A DNA stretch of 64,000 nt from Pseudomonas palmensis (GTDB lineage: Bacteria; Pseudomonadota; Gammaproteobacteria; Pseudomonadales; Pseudomonadaceae): NCBI RefSeq assembly GCF_017848315.1, contig NZ_JAFKEC010000007.1:62001-126000 (forward strand), read 5' to 3'. Shown here one piece after another: positions 45,315 through 54,438 of this stretch (its first letter is position 1; each line of letters begins with the position of its first letter). The notes beneath the pieces were generated by a model. It saw only the letters and a list, made by a program, of their open reading frames with translations. It made no database searches and had not been told where the DNA came from. A program made the translations under genes and the position numbers.

Positions 45315-46160
45315 ATGGATTTGAACGCTGAAGTGGATCAGCTGGTCAGGACTTCGCAGACCTGGATCCCGATGATCATGGAATACGGCAGTCGCCTGTT
45401 GCTGGCGCTGCTGACCCTGGCCATCGGCTGGTGGGTGATCAACAAGGTCACCTACCGCCTGGGCAAGCTGCTGGCCCTGCGCAACGCCGACCTGGCGCTG
45501 CAAGGCTTCATCAGCAGCCTGGCGAACATCATTCTGAAGATCCTGCTGGTGGTCAGCGTGGCCTCGATGATCGGCATCGAGACCACCTCGTTCGTGGCCG
45601 CTATCGGTGCCGCCGGCCTGGCCATCGGCCTGGCCTTGCAGGGCAGCCTGGCGAACTTCGCCGGTGGGGTGCTGATCCTGCTGTTCCGTCCGTTCCGCCT
45701 GGGCGACTGGATCGAGGCCCAGGGGGTCAGCGGTACCGTGGACAGCATCCAGATCTTCCACACGGTGCTGCGTACCGGTGACAACAAGACGGTGATCCTG
45801 CCCAACGGCAGCCTGTCCAACGGCATCATCACCAACACCAACCGCCAGCCGACCCGCAAGGTGGTGTTCGATGTGGGCGTGGACTACGAGGCCGACCTGC
45901 AGGTAGCGCGCAAGGTGCTGCTGGACCTGGCCAATGACCCACGGGTGCTGCAGGAGCCGGGCGCGCCCCAGGCGGTGATTTCGGCACTGGGCGACAGCTC
46001 GATCACCGTGTCGCTGCGAGCCTGGGTGAAGACGGCTGACTACTGGGACGTGATGTTCATGCTCAACGAGCATGCGCGCGACCGGTTGAAGGCCGAGGGC
46101 ATCGACATCCCGTTTCCGCAGCGGGTAATCCGTGTGGTGCAGGAAGCGGCCGTGCAGTAA
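45315..46160 (+). CDS. mscS: Small-conductance mechanosensitive channel, MscS family (281 aa)
   Basis: Three membrane helices in the N-terminal 130 residues, the last being the pore helix in GAAGLAIGLALQGSLANFAGGV with the usual Gly/Ala packing and kink. The beta domain follows (FRLGDWIEAQGVSGTVDSI, then LPNGSLSNGIITN), and the alpha/beta C-terminal vestibule ends in IPFPQRVIRVVQ. It is close to the 286 residues of E. coli MscS. It releases solutes on hypo-osmotic shock. It has its own AGGAGA ribosome-binding site. Confidence 0.95.
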   Translation: MDLNAEVDQLVRTSQTWIPMIMEYGSRLLLALLTLAIGWWVINKVTYRLGKLLALRNADLALQGFISSLANIILKILLVVSVASMIGIETTSFVAAIGAAGLAIGLALQGSLANFAGGVLILLFRPFRLGDWIEAQGVSGTVDSIQIFHTVLRTGDNKTVILPNGSLSNGIITNTNRQPTRKVVFDVGVDYEADLQVARKVLLDLANDPRVLQEPGAPQAVISALGDSSITVSLRAWVKTADYWDVMFMLNEHARDRLKAEGIDIPFPQRVIRVVQEAAVQ

Positions 46161-46175
46161 CACGCCTCGAGCTCA

Positions 46176-46257
46176 TCGCGGGTCAAGCCCGCTCCCACAG
46201 GTACATCATGTGTCTGGAGACAGTGATTACCGCGTGGGAGCGCGGCTTGCCCCGCGA
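46176..46257. repeat. REP inverted pair, class A, long spacer
   Basis: TCGCGGGTCAAGCCCGCTCC faces a partly degenerate inverted copy (GTGGGAGCGCGGCTTGCCCC plus GCGA). The right copy has an inserted base and substitutions, and the pair is about 17 bp longer than the others. It follows the mscS stop. Confidence 0.88.
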
Positions 46258-46355
46258 TTCGGGTGCACCGATTACACTTGTTCACTTCTTGTTACTGTCC
46301 GACCTTTGCCTTTTCTGGCATACAGGCTGGCTGATTTTCCCTGCCAGGCCTTGCC

Positions 46356-47600
46356 ATGCTTACCCCGCTGATAAACATCACCCCGTTCCGGGCATTCTGT
46401 TTCGCCATGACCCTGGCGTTGTTCGAATTGCTGACCTACCTGGCCAGCGACGTGGTGATGCCTGCCATGCCCACGGTGGTGGGCGACCTGAATGCCAGCC
46501 CCGAATTCATCCCCCATGCGCTGAACCTCTACCTGCTTGGCGGTGTGCTGCTGCAGTGGCTGATCGGCCCGCTGGCCGACCGCTACGGGCGGCGTCCGCT
46601 GCTGCTGTGGGGGTGCGCCATCTTCTGCCTGGCCTGCCTGGCCACCTACTGGGTCGAGGGCATCGAGCTGTTCAACCTGCTGCGCCTGTTGCAGGGTATC
46701 GGCCTGGGCTTTGTGGTCACGGTCAGCTACCCGGCCCTGAACGAAGCCTTCAGCGAGGCGGATGCGGTGCGCATGATGGCCCTGCTGGCCAACATCGCGC
46801 TGCTTTCGCCGCTGCTCGGCCCACTGGTAGGCACCGTGCTGCTGGAATGGGTCTCGTGGCGCTGGCTGTTCGTACTGTTCGCAGGGTTCGCCGTGCTGAC
46901 CTGGTGCGCGCTGTACCGCTTCATGCCTGAAACCCTGGGGGTGGAGCGGCGCAACGGTACGCGCCTGGCCTTCCAGCCCATCCACCTGCTGCCCTTGCTG
47001 GCCGGTTACGGGCAACTGCTGGGCAACCGCCGCTTCGTTGCCGGCAGCGCTGCCCTGGGCCTGGTGGGCCTGCCGCTGATCGGCTGGATCGGTCTGTCGC
47101 CGGTGCTGCTGATTCATGACGAGGGCTTGAGCACCCTGGACTATGCGCTGTGGCAATTGCCGGTGTTCGGCGGCCTGATTGCGGGCAACCTGATCATCAA
47201 CCGCATTGCCGAGCGCTACAGCCTGCGCGCGCTGATCCGCAAGGCCCTGTGGCCGTATCTGATCGGCCTGGGCGCGGCCATGCTGGGCACCTGGCTGTAC
47301 CCTTCGGTGTTCAGCCTGGTGGCGGGCATGTCGCTGTACGCATTGGGCCTGGGCATCGCCAACGCGGTGCTGTACCGCATGACGCTGTTCTCCAGCGAGC
47401 AGAGCAAGGGCCTGGTGTCGGCGATGCTGGGCATGATCACCATCGCCTTGCTGGGCCTGGGCGGTGCCTTGCTGGCGATGCTGGGGGCAGGGGCGAGCCT
47501 GTTGAGCTTCGCCCTGGCGGCAGGTTGCGCCGGGTTGCTGGCGCTGTGGCCGTTGCGCACGGTGCTGCAGGACGACGCCGAACTGGCGTCGCTGGCCTAG
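46356..47600 (+). CDS. MFS multidrug efflux transporter, MdfA/Cmr-like (414 aa)
   Basis: A 12-helix major facilitator. Helix 1 holds the acidic residue pattern seen in MdfA (ALFELLTYLASDVVMPAMP), the A-motif loop GPLADRYGRRPLLLWG lies at ~residues 69-84, and the antiporter C-motif region LLSPLLGPLVGTVLLEWVSWRWLF (split) at ~145-170. It probably exports cationic or neutral drugs; the substrate is unproven. Its stop shares the bases CTAG with the stop of convergent ampG. Confidence 0.88.
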   Translation: MLTPLINITPFRAFCFAMTLALFELLTYLASDVVMPAMPTVVGDLNASPEFIPHALNLYLLGGVLLQWLIGPLADRYGRRPLLLWGCAIFCLACLATYWVEGIELFNLLRLLQGIGLGFVVTVSYPALNEAFSEADAVRMMALLANIALLSPLLGPLVGTVLLEWVSWRWLFVLFAGFAVLTWCALYRFMPETLGVERRNGTRLAFQPIHLLPLLAGYGQLLGNRRFVAGSAALGLVGLPLIGWIGLSPVLLIHDEGLSTLDYALWQLPVFGGLIAGNLIINRIAERYSLRALIRKALWPYLIGLGAAMLGTWLYPSVFSLVAGMSLYALGLGIANAVLYRMTLFSSEQSKGLVSAMLGMITIALLGLGGALLAMLGAGASLLSFALAAGCAGLLALWPLRTVLQDDAELASLA

Positions 47601-49150
47601 GCTCCGGGGCGCTCGGTGGTCTCGGGCTCCACGGGGGCCAGCTTGCCGCGCCGCAGTTCCTGGTGCCAGTGCAAGGCAATCAGGATCAGCGTTGGCACCC
47701 CGAGCATCGCGGTGATCAGGAAGAAGTCGTGATAGCCGTACTTCTCGACCATCACGCCTGAGTAGCCACCGATCAGGCGCGGCAACAGCAGCATGATCGA
47801 GCTGAGCAGGGCGTACTGGGTGGCCGAGAACTTCAGGTTGGTCAGGCTCGACAGGTAGGCCACGAAGGCCGAGGTCGCCAGACCCGAGCTGAAGTTGTCG
47901 AGCGAGATGGTCACCACCAGCATCTGCAGGTTCGGCCCCATGTCGGCGAGCATCAGGAACAGCAGGTTGGTCGCCGCAGAGGTCACACCGCCGATGAACA
48001 GGATCGGCAGGATGCCGAAGCGCACGATCAGCAGGCCGCCCATGCCGGCCCCGAACAGGGTCATGAACAGGCCGAAGATCTTGCTGACGCTGGCGATCTG
48101 GTCCTTGGTGAAGCCCTGGTCGATATAGAACACGTTGGCCATCACGCCCATCACCGTGTCCGACATGCGGTAGGTGGCGATCAGCCCCAGCAGCAGCAGC
48201 GCCTGCCAGCGGTAGCGCACGATGAAGTCGTTGACCGGAGTCAGCACCGGGGCCAGCCCGCGTCGCCCCATGGACGACAGGCACAGCGTGGTGAGGGTGA
48301 TGTAGAGGATCGCGCGCAGGAAGGCGCGGTCTTCAAGCAGCAGGTCGAGCAGGCTGGCGCCTTCGAACAGCACGCTGGCGAAATCGGTGTTGTACAGCTG
48401 GGTGAACATCGCCGGTACCGACACCAGCAGAATGATCAGCACGAAGACCGAGGCCAGCTGGTGGCCGAAGCCGTAGCGCGCCGCCGACAGCTGGGTACGC
48501 AGTGGTACGGGCGGCTCGCGCATCAGCAGGCTGGTGATCAGGGCGGGCACCATCAGCACGCCGAACAGCACATAGGTGCCGGTCCAGGCGCTGTGCTTGT
48601 AGCTGAAGCCGGTGGAGCCGAACCCTTCGGCAAAGAACAGCGCGCCCGCAGTGGCCAGCAGGGCGGCGACCCGGTAGCCGGCCATGTAGCTGGCGGCCAG
48701 GGCGGCCTGGCGCTGGTCGCCGGCGATCTCGAGACGGTAGGCATCCACGGCGATGTCCTGGGTGGCCGAGGCGAAGGCCACCAGCACCGCCAGCGCGATC
48801 AGCCACGACAGGTGCTTCTGCGGGTCGCAAAAGCCCATGCCGACCAGGCCGATGACCACCAGGATCTGTGACAGCACCAGCCAGGAACGGCGTCGGCCAA
48901 GCTTGCCCAGCAATGGCAGGCGCCATTGGTCCAGCAGTGGCGACCATACCCACTTGAAGGCGTAGGCCAGGCCGATCAGGCTGGCATAACCGATGGTTTC
49001 ACGGGCAACCCCGGCTTCGCGCAGCCATACCGACAGGGTCGAGAACACCAACATATAGGGCAGGCCGGCGGCAAAGCCGAGCAGCAACAGCACCAGGGTC
49101 GACGGGCTGGCATAGGCAGCGAGCGCAGCGCGCCAGGTTTTACGGGGCAT
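47597..49150 (-). CDS. ampG: Muropeptide permease AmpG (517 aa)
   Basis: Imports GlcNAc-anhydroMurNAc peptides released during wall growth, for recycling and for signalling to AmpR-type regulators. It begins with the family N-terminus SPSTLVLLLLGFAAGLPYMLVFSTLSVWL (split) and has the signature KWVWSPLLDQWRLP (residues ~66-79), SATQDIAVDAYR (~127-138), and 12-14 hydrophobic helices. The length is within the family range. It is convergent with the MFS gene. Confidence 0.95.
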   Translation of the reverse strand: MPRKTWRAALAAYASPSTLVLLLLGFAAGLPYMLVFSTLSVWLREAGVARETIGYASLIGLAYAFKWVWSPLLDQWRLPLLGKLGRRRSWLVLSQILVVIGLVGMGFCDPQKHLSWLIALAVLVAFASATQDIAVDAYRLEIAGDQRQAALAASYMAGYRVAALLATAGALFFAEGFGSTGFSYKHSAWTGTYVLFGVLMVPALITSLLMREPPVPLRTQLSAARYGFGHQLASVFVLIILLVSVPAMFTQLYNTDFASVLFEGASLLDLLLEDRAFLRAILYITLTTLCLSSMGRRGLAPVLTPVNDFIVRYRWQALLLLGLIATYRMSDTVMGVMANVFYIDQGFTKDQIASVSKIFGLFMTLFGAGMGGLLIVRFGILPILFIGGVTSAATNLLFLMLADMGPNLQMLVVTISLDNFSSGLATSAFVAYLSSLTNLKFSATQYALLSSIMLLLPRLIGGYSGVMVEKYGYHDFFLITAMLGVPTLILIALHWHQELRRGKLAPVEPETTERPGA

Positions 49151-49193
49151 GGGCCAACATCTGCCTCAAGTTTGCGAAAACAAAGCGCGCACT

Positions 49194-49547
49194 CTAACCG
49201 CTGTGCTCCATCGGGCGCCAGCCATGGCGCAACATATCCACACGATTGTTCCGGACGGTCACCCCTTCGGCCCGCAGGCGGGCCCGCTGCTCATCCCCGG
49301 AGGGCGTGCCAAGGGCCAGGCTCAGGCGTCCGCCGGCGCCCAGCACGCGGTGCCAGGGCAGGCGAGTGTCGCTCGGCAACTGGCTGAGGGTGCGCCCCAC
49401 CCAGCGCGCCGCGCGGCCCAGGCCGGCGATGGCCGCCAGTTCACCATAGCTGACCACCTTGCCTGGCGGCAGTTGGCCCAGCACCAGGTAGAGCGCCGTC
49501 CGTCGGTCTTCTGCGCGCTGCTGCGCGTCGGTCAAGGCCGCGCTCAT
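49194..49547 (-). CDS. Alkyltransferase-like protein (ATL), MGMT family without the active cysteine (117 aa)
   Basis: The fold and motifs of the O6-alkylguanine-DNA alkyltransferase C-terminal domain are clear: PPGKVVSYGELAAIAGLGRAARWVGRTL (split, residues ~25-52) and the active loop LPWHRVLGAGGRL. In the methyltransferase this loop is PCHR; here Trp replaces the acceptor Cys, which defines ATL proteins. Those bind alkylated guanine and hand it to nucleotide excision repair. The ATG at 49547 was chosen on family length; the frame is open to a TTG at 49586. Confidence 0.9.
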   Translation of the reverse strand: MSAALTDAQQRAEDRRTALYLVLGQLPPGKVVSYGELAAIAGLGRAARWVGRTLSQLPSDTRLPWHRVLGAGGRLSLALGTPSGDEQRARLRAEGVTVRNNRVDMLRHGWRPMEHSG

Positions 49548-49690
49548 CGGGGCGTTGCGGGGCAGTGAAGGGGGCAGGGCGCACAAATACGAATTGAACT
49601 CATCGGCATTGGCTGGGTCAGTCCTTGTTCTGCTGGCGGGTATCTGGATAATGCCCGATTTTTCTGCGAACCCGAGTTTCTGTACTGCCT

Positions 49691-50698
49691 ATGTATTCTA
49701 GAGCCTTGTTGTGCCTTGTGATGACCGGTGTCTGCGCCCCTGCGGTGGCCGATACCGTATGGATGAAGAACGGCGACCGGCTCAGCGGCAAGATCAAGGT
49801 CTTCGACGGTGGCAAGCTGGTGCTGCAGACCGAATACGGTGGCTCCATCGCGCTGGACTGGAAGAAGGTCAAGACCCTGGAGAGCGACCAGGAACTGCTG
49901 GTCAAGCAGGACGCCTACACCGGCGAGAAGGCCAAGTCGCTGCAGGCCGGTGAAGACGGCCAGGTGATCCTGGCCAATGGCGAGGCGCCCAAGGCGGTTG
50001 AACTGGCCAGCATCCAGCAGATCATGAAGCCCAAGCCGCTGGTCGAAGACATGCTGTGGAAGGGCAACATCGACCTGGCACTGGACTACAAGCGCGCCGA
50101 GACCGACAGTGACGACTATGACGTCGACTTCAAGACCACTGCCCGTCACGGTCGCTGGCGGCATAACGCCGAGGGCGAGTACAACCGCGAGACCAAGAAC
50201 GACACGACCACCACCAACAACTGGAGCGCCGAATACGCGCTGGACCGCTTCATTACCGAGCAGTGGTTCTGGCAGGGGCGTCTGAACTACAAGCGCGACC
50301 ACATCGAAGACCTGACCCGCCAGCGCACGGTCGGTACCGGCCCGGGCTACCAGTTCTGGGACGACGAGCTGGGCGCGTTCTCGCTGGGTTCGCTGCTCAA
50401 CCGCACCGACTACGAGTACAGCGACGGCGGCAAGGACAACTTCTATTCGCTGGGCGTGAAGTGGGACTACAACCGCTACCTGATCGGCAAGTCGGTCGAG
50501 CTGTTCACCAACGGCGAGGTTGGCAAGCCGCTGGGCGGCGTGGCGGACTACAGCCTGGATGCCGAGGTGGGCCTGCGCTACAAGGTCACCGAATGGGCAT
50601 CGCTGAACCTGAAGGCCGAGAAGGACATCATCAGCGGCACCAGCGACAGCGACCTGGACAAGACGCGCTACACCGTCGGCTTCGGCGTGGCCTGGTAA
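49691..50698 (+). CDS. DUF481 (YdiY-like) outer-membrane protein (335 aa)
   Basis: A signal peptide (MYSRALLCLVMTGVCAPAVA) is followed by a small N-terminal domain, residues ~22-110 (VWMKNGDRLSGKIKVFDGGK, SIALDWKKVKTL). Residues ~115-335 are a DUF481 beta-rich region with alternating strands (DLALDYKRAETDSDDYDVDF, NFYSLGVKWDYNRYLIGKS) ending in the aromatic YTVGFGVAW typical of outer-membrane barrels. The family includes a salt-induced protein in Vibrio; the function is unknown. Confidence 0.85.
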   Translation: MYSRALLCLVMTGVCAPAVADTVWMKNGDRLSGKIKVFDGGKLVLQTEYGGSIALDWKKVKTLESDQELLVKQDAYTGEKAKSLQAGEDGQVILANGEAPKAVELASIQQIMKPKPLVEDMLWKGNIDLALDYKRAETDSDDYDVDFKTTARHGRWRHNAEGEYNRETKNDTTTTNNWSAEYALDRFITEQWFWQGRLNYKRDHIEDLTRQRTVGTGPGYQFWDDELGAFSLGSLLNRTDYEYSDGGKDNFYSLGVKWDYNRYLIGKSVELFTNGEVGKPLGGVADYSLDAEVGLRYKVTEWASLNLKAEKDIISGTSDSDLDKTRYTVGFGVAW

Positions 50699-50713
50699 AC
50701 CGCTTTCGCATTC

Positions 50714-50740
50714 AGGGGCCGGCGCCTGCAGGCCCCTTGG
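50714..50740 (+). terminator. Weak terminator-like hairpin after the DUF481 gene
   Basis: AGGGGCC pairs with GGCCCCT around a 10-nt loop; no T-tract follows. It lies 15 bp after the stop and just before the Fur-like box. Confidence 0.4.
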
Positions 50741-50751
50741 CAATCGCCACT

Positions 50752-50770
50752 GATAATGATTAGCTTGTCG
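50752..50770 (+). promoter_or_regulatory. Fur-box-like sequence upstream of the HugZ-like gene
   Basis: GATAATGATTAGCTTGTCG matches 12 of 19 positions of the Fur consensus GATAATGATAATCATTATC, including the whole first nine bases. It is 28 bp before the GTG start of a gene whose family handles haem. Confidence 0.5.
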
Positions 50771-50798
50771 CGATCACACCTTTCCCAGGAGCACCCCC

Positions 50799-51530
50799 GT
50801 GAGCGCGAAGGCTGCAAGGCAGGCAAGAGAGCTGCTGCTCAAGGAGTACCGTGGCGTACTCTCGACCCATTCCAAATCGATGCCCGGCTTCCCCTTCGGT
50901 TCCGTGGTGCCGTACTGCCTGGACGCCGACGGTAACCCGCTGATCCTGATCAGTCGCATTGCCCAGCACACCCACAACCTGCAAAAAGACCCCAAGTGTT
51001 CGCTGCTGGTAGGCGAGCGCGATGCCGAGGACGTGCAGGCGGTGGGTCGTCTTACCGTGATGGCCGAGGCCCACAAGCTGGCCGACCCCGAGGCCATCGA
51101 GGCCGCCGCCGGGCGCTATTACCGCTACTTCCCCGAATCGAGCCAGTACCACAGCGCCCACGACTTCGACTTCTGGGTGCTCAGGCCGGTGCGCCATCGC
51201 TATATCGGCGGCTTCGGCGCGATTCACTGGCTGGACGACGTGACCCTGGCCAACCCGTTCGCCGGCAAGGCCGAGGTGAGCATGGTCGAGCACATGAACG
51301 ACGACCATGCCAACGCCATCGCGCACTACGTCGAGCTCAGCGGCCTGCCTGCCAGCGCACCGGCCTCGCTGGTAGGGATCGATACCGAGGGCATGCACCT
51401 GCGCATCGGCCAGGGGCTGCACTGGCTGGCGTTTCCAAGGTCTTGCAATACACCGATACAAGTACGCGAAGCCCTGGTTTTGCTGGCCCGCGCCGAACAG
51501 TGGCCTGATCGCGAGGCGGTCGAGGGTTGA
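50799..51530 (+). CDS. HugZ-like haem-utilisation protein, PNPOx fold plus DUF2470 (243 aa)
   Basis: Residues ~5-155 form a pyridoxamine-phosphate-oxidase-like split barrel (ARELLLKEYRGVLSTHSKSMPGFPFGSVVPY, split; DFDFWVLRPVRHRYIGGFG). Residues ~160-240 are a DUF2470 domain (VSMVEHMNDDHANAIAHYVE, with the DDHAD-type cluster). This arrangement is that of HugZ, which degrades haem for iron. The GTG at 50799 follows CCAGGAG. A Fur-like box upstream supports iron control. Haem oxygenase activity itself is inferred. Confidence 0.82.
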   Translation: MSAKAARQARELLLKEYRGVLSTHSKSMPGFPFGSVVPYCLDADGNPLILISRIAQHTHNLQKDPKCSLLVGERDAEDVQAVGRLTVMAEAHKLADPEAIEAAAGRYYRYFPESSQYHSAHDFDFWVLRPVRHRYIGGFGAIHWLDDVTLANPFAGKAEVSMVEHMNDDHANAIAHYVELSGLPASAPASLVGIDTEGMHLRIGQGLHWLAFPRSCNTPIQVREALVLLARAEQWPDREAVEG

Positions 51531-51596
51531 AATTGCAACGGCCAGCAACCATTTAAGGTCGTACCTGCAAGGACATCTTGCGTAGAGGAACCCTTG

Positions 51597-52055
51597 ATGC
51601 GTGCTTTTCTACTGCTGTTTCTGCTTTTCCCGGTGCTCGAGCTGTATGTGTTTTTCAAGGTCAGCACCGCGATCGGATTTTTCCCGGCGCTGCTGCTGAT
51701 CATCGCGGGCTCGGCCCTCGGTGTGCTGGTGGTGCGGGTCGCGGGCCTTGCCACCGCGCTGCGTGCGCGGGCGAGCCTGCAGCGCGGCGAATTGCCGGCC
51801 GAAGACATGTTCCACGGCCTGATGCTGGCCCTGGGTGGCGGTCTGCTGTTGCTCCCCGGCTTCATCAGCGACGTGATCGGCCTGATCGTGCTGTTGCCGT
51901 TCAGCCGCCGGTTGCTGGCCAACAAGCTGCGCCAGCGCGCCGAAGCCCAGGCCATGCGTCAGCGCGCCTTCGGCGACGACCCGTTCAATGCGCCGCCCGG
52001 CGCACCGCGTCAGCCCAATGTGATCGAAGGCGAATACGAAAAGCGTGACCCGTGA
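51597..52055 (+). CDS. fxsA: FxsA family membrane protein (152 aa)
   Basis: FxsA (YtzA/PRF-suppressor) family: the N-terminal 100 residues hold three hydrophobic segments, MRAFLLLFLLFPVLELYVFF, FFPALLLIIAGSALGVLVVR and LALGGGLLLLPGFISDVIGL, with conserved LLPGFISD. The basic C-terminal tail is cytoplasmic. In E. coli, FxsA overproduction lets T7 escape F-plasmid exclusion; its native role is unknown. The ATG at 51597 follows AGAGGAA. It lies upstream of groES, as in many proteobacteria. Confidence 0.93.
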   Translation: MRAFLLLFLLFPVLELYVFFKVSTAIGFFPALLLIIAGSALGVLVVRVAGLATALRARASLQRGELPAEDMFHGLMLALGGGLLLLPGFISDVIGLIVLLPFSRRLLANKLRQRAEAQAMRQRAFGDDPFNAPPGAPRQPNVIEGEYEKRDP

Positions 52056-52080
52056 CGCGAGCGCTTGCCCGCGTAGCATG

Positions 52081-52106
52081 AAACGGCCCTTCGGGGCCGT
52101 TTTTCA
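52081..52106 (+). terminator. Rho-independent terminator after fxsA
   Basis: AAACGGCCC pairs with GGGCCGTTT around a TTCG tetraloop, followed by TTTCATTT. Confidence 0.9.
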
Positions 52107-52144
52107 TTTGGCGCGCCGGCCTGCAAAAATTTTCATCGGCAAGC

Positions 52145-52172
52145 CTTGTAATCGCCTTGGCCGACCTCATGT
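52145..52172 (+). promoter_or_regulatory. Heat-shock (sigma32) promoter of groESL
   Basis: CTTGTAA and CCTCATGT are separated by 13 bp, close to the sigma32 pattern CTTGAAA-N12/15-CCCCATNT. It gives a leader of about 140 nt before groES. Confidence 0.7.
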
Positions 52173-52177
52173 ATGGG

Positions 52178-52310
52178 TCACCGCAAGGTTTCTGGGCATT
52201 TGCCCCAGACAATACATGCGTGGCCCGCCCCGCGGTCCACGATCGGCTACGCCGAAAGCATCAACACGCCGGTAACGATACCGGCCGATGAAAACCACTA
52301 TCAGGAGAGA
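52178..52310 (+). ncRNA. Structured 5' leader of groES (Pseudomon-groES RNA-type motif)
   Basis: Several hairpins occur between the heat-shock promoter and groES: TCTGGG / CCCAGA at 52191-52209, GTGG / CCAC at 52220-52240, CGGC / GCCG near 52244-52254, and CCGGTA / TACCGG at 52269-52283. A conserved RNA structure has been described in the groES leader of pseudomonads under this name; the boundaries and membership here are inferred from position and folding. Confidence 0.6.
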
Positions 52311-52316
52311 TCGACA

Positions 52317-52610
52317 ATGAAGCTTCGTCCTCTGCATGACCGCGTCGTCATCCGTCGCAGCGAAGAAGAATCGAAAACCGCTGGCGGTATCGTTCTGCCA
52401 GGCTCGGCCGCTGAAAAACCCAACCGTGGCGAAATCGTCGCCGTGGGTACCGGCCGCATCCTGGACAACGGCGAAGTGCGCGCGCTGGCCGTGAAAGTGG
52501 GTGACAAGGTGGTTTTCGGCCCGTACTCGGGCAGCAACACTGTGAAAGTTGACGGCGAAGACCTGCTGGTAATGGCTGAGAACGAGATTCTCGCCGTTAT
52601 CGAAGGCTGA
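52317..52610 (+). CDS. groES: Co-chaperonin GroES (97 aa)
   Basis: Lid of the GroEL folding chamber. It begins [29 protein letters not shown] (split), where the mobile loop around residues 17-32 binds GroEL, and ends [16 protein letters not shown]. It has the standard length. AGGAGAG precedes the ATG. It forms the groESL operon with groEL 46 bp downstream, under the heat-shock promoter and structured leader. Confidence 0.98.
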   Translation: MKLRPLHDRVVIRRSEEESKTAGGIVLPGSAAEKPNRGEIVAVGTGRILDNGEVRALAVKVGDKVVFGPYSGSNTVKVDGEDLLVMAENEILAVIEG

Positions 52611-52650
52611 TCCGCTGGTTTCCCGTTACTCCAAAGTATTCAAGGATTAA

Positions 52651-54306
<1,656 letters not shown>

Positions 54307-54328
54307 GCCAGCCTTACCCGCTTGAAGA

Positions 54329-54356
54329 AGAGCCCCGCCTTGTGCGGGGCTTTTTT
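54329..54356 (+). terminator. Rho-independent terminator after groEL
   Basis: AGCCCCGC pairs with GCGGGGCT, preceded by AAG and followed by six T. Confidence 0.92.
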
Positions 54357-54373
54357 ATGTCTGGCAGAAACCC

Positions 54374-54438
54374 TTCGCCAGCCAGGCTGGCTCCTACAGA
54401 CGTTCAGCGAATCCTGTAGGTGCCAGCCTGGCTGGCGA
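54374..54438. repeat. REP inverted pair, class B, overlapping a coding 3' end
   Basis: CGCCAGCCAGGCTGGCTCCT faces an inverted copy beginning TAGGTGCCAGCCTGGCTGGCG. The right copy and the spacer lie inside the reading frame of the PAP2 gene and provide its final codons and stop. Confidence 0.92.
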
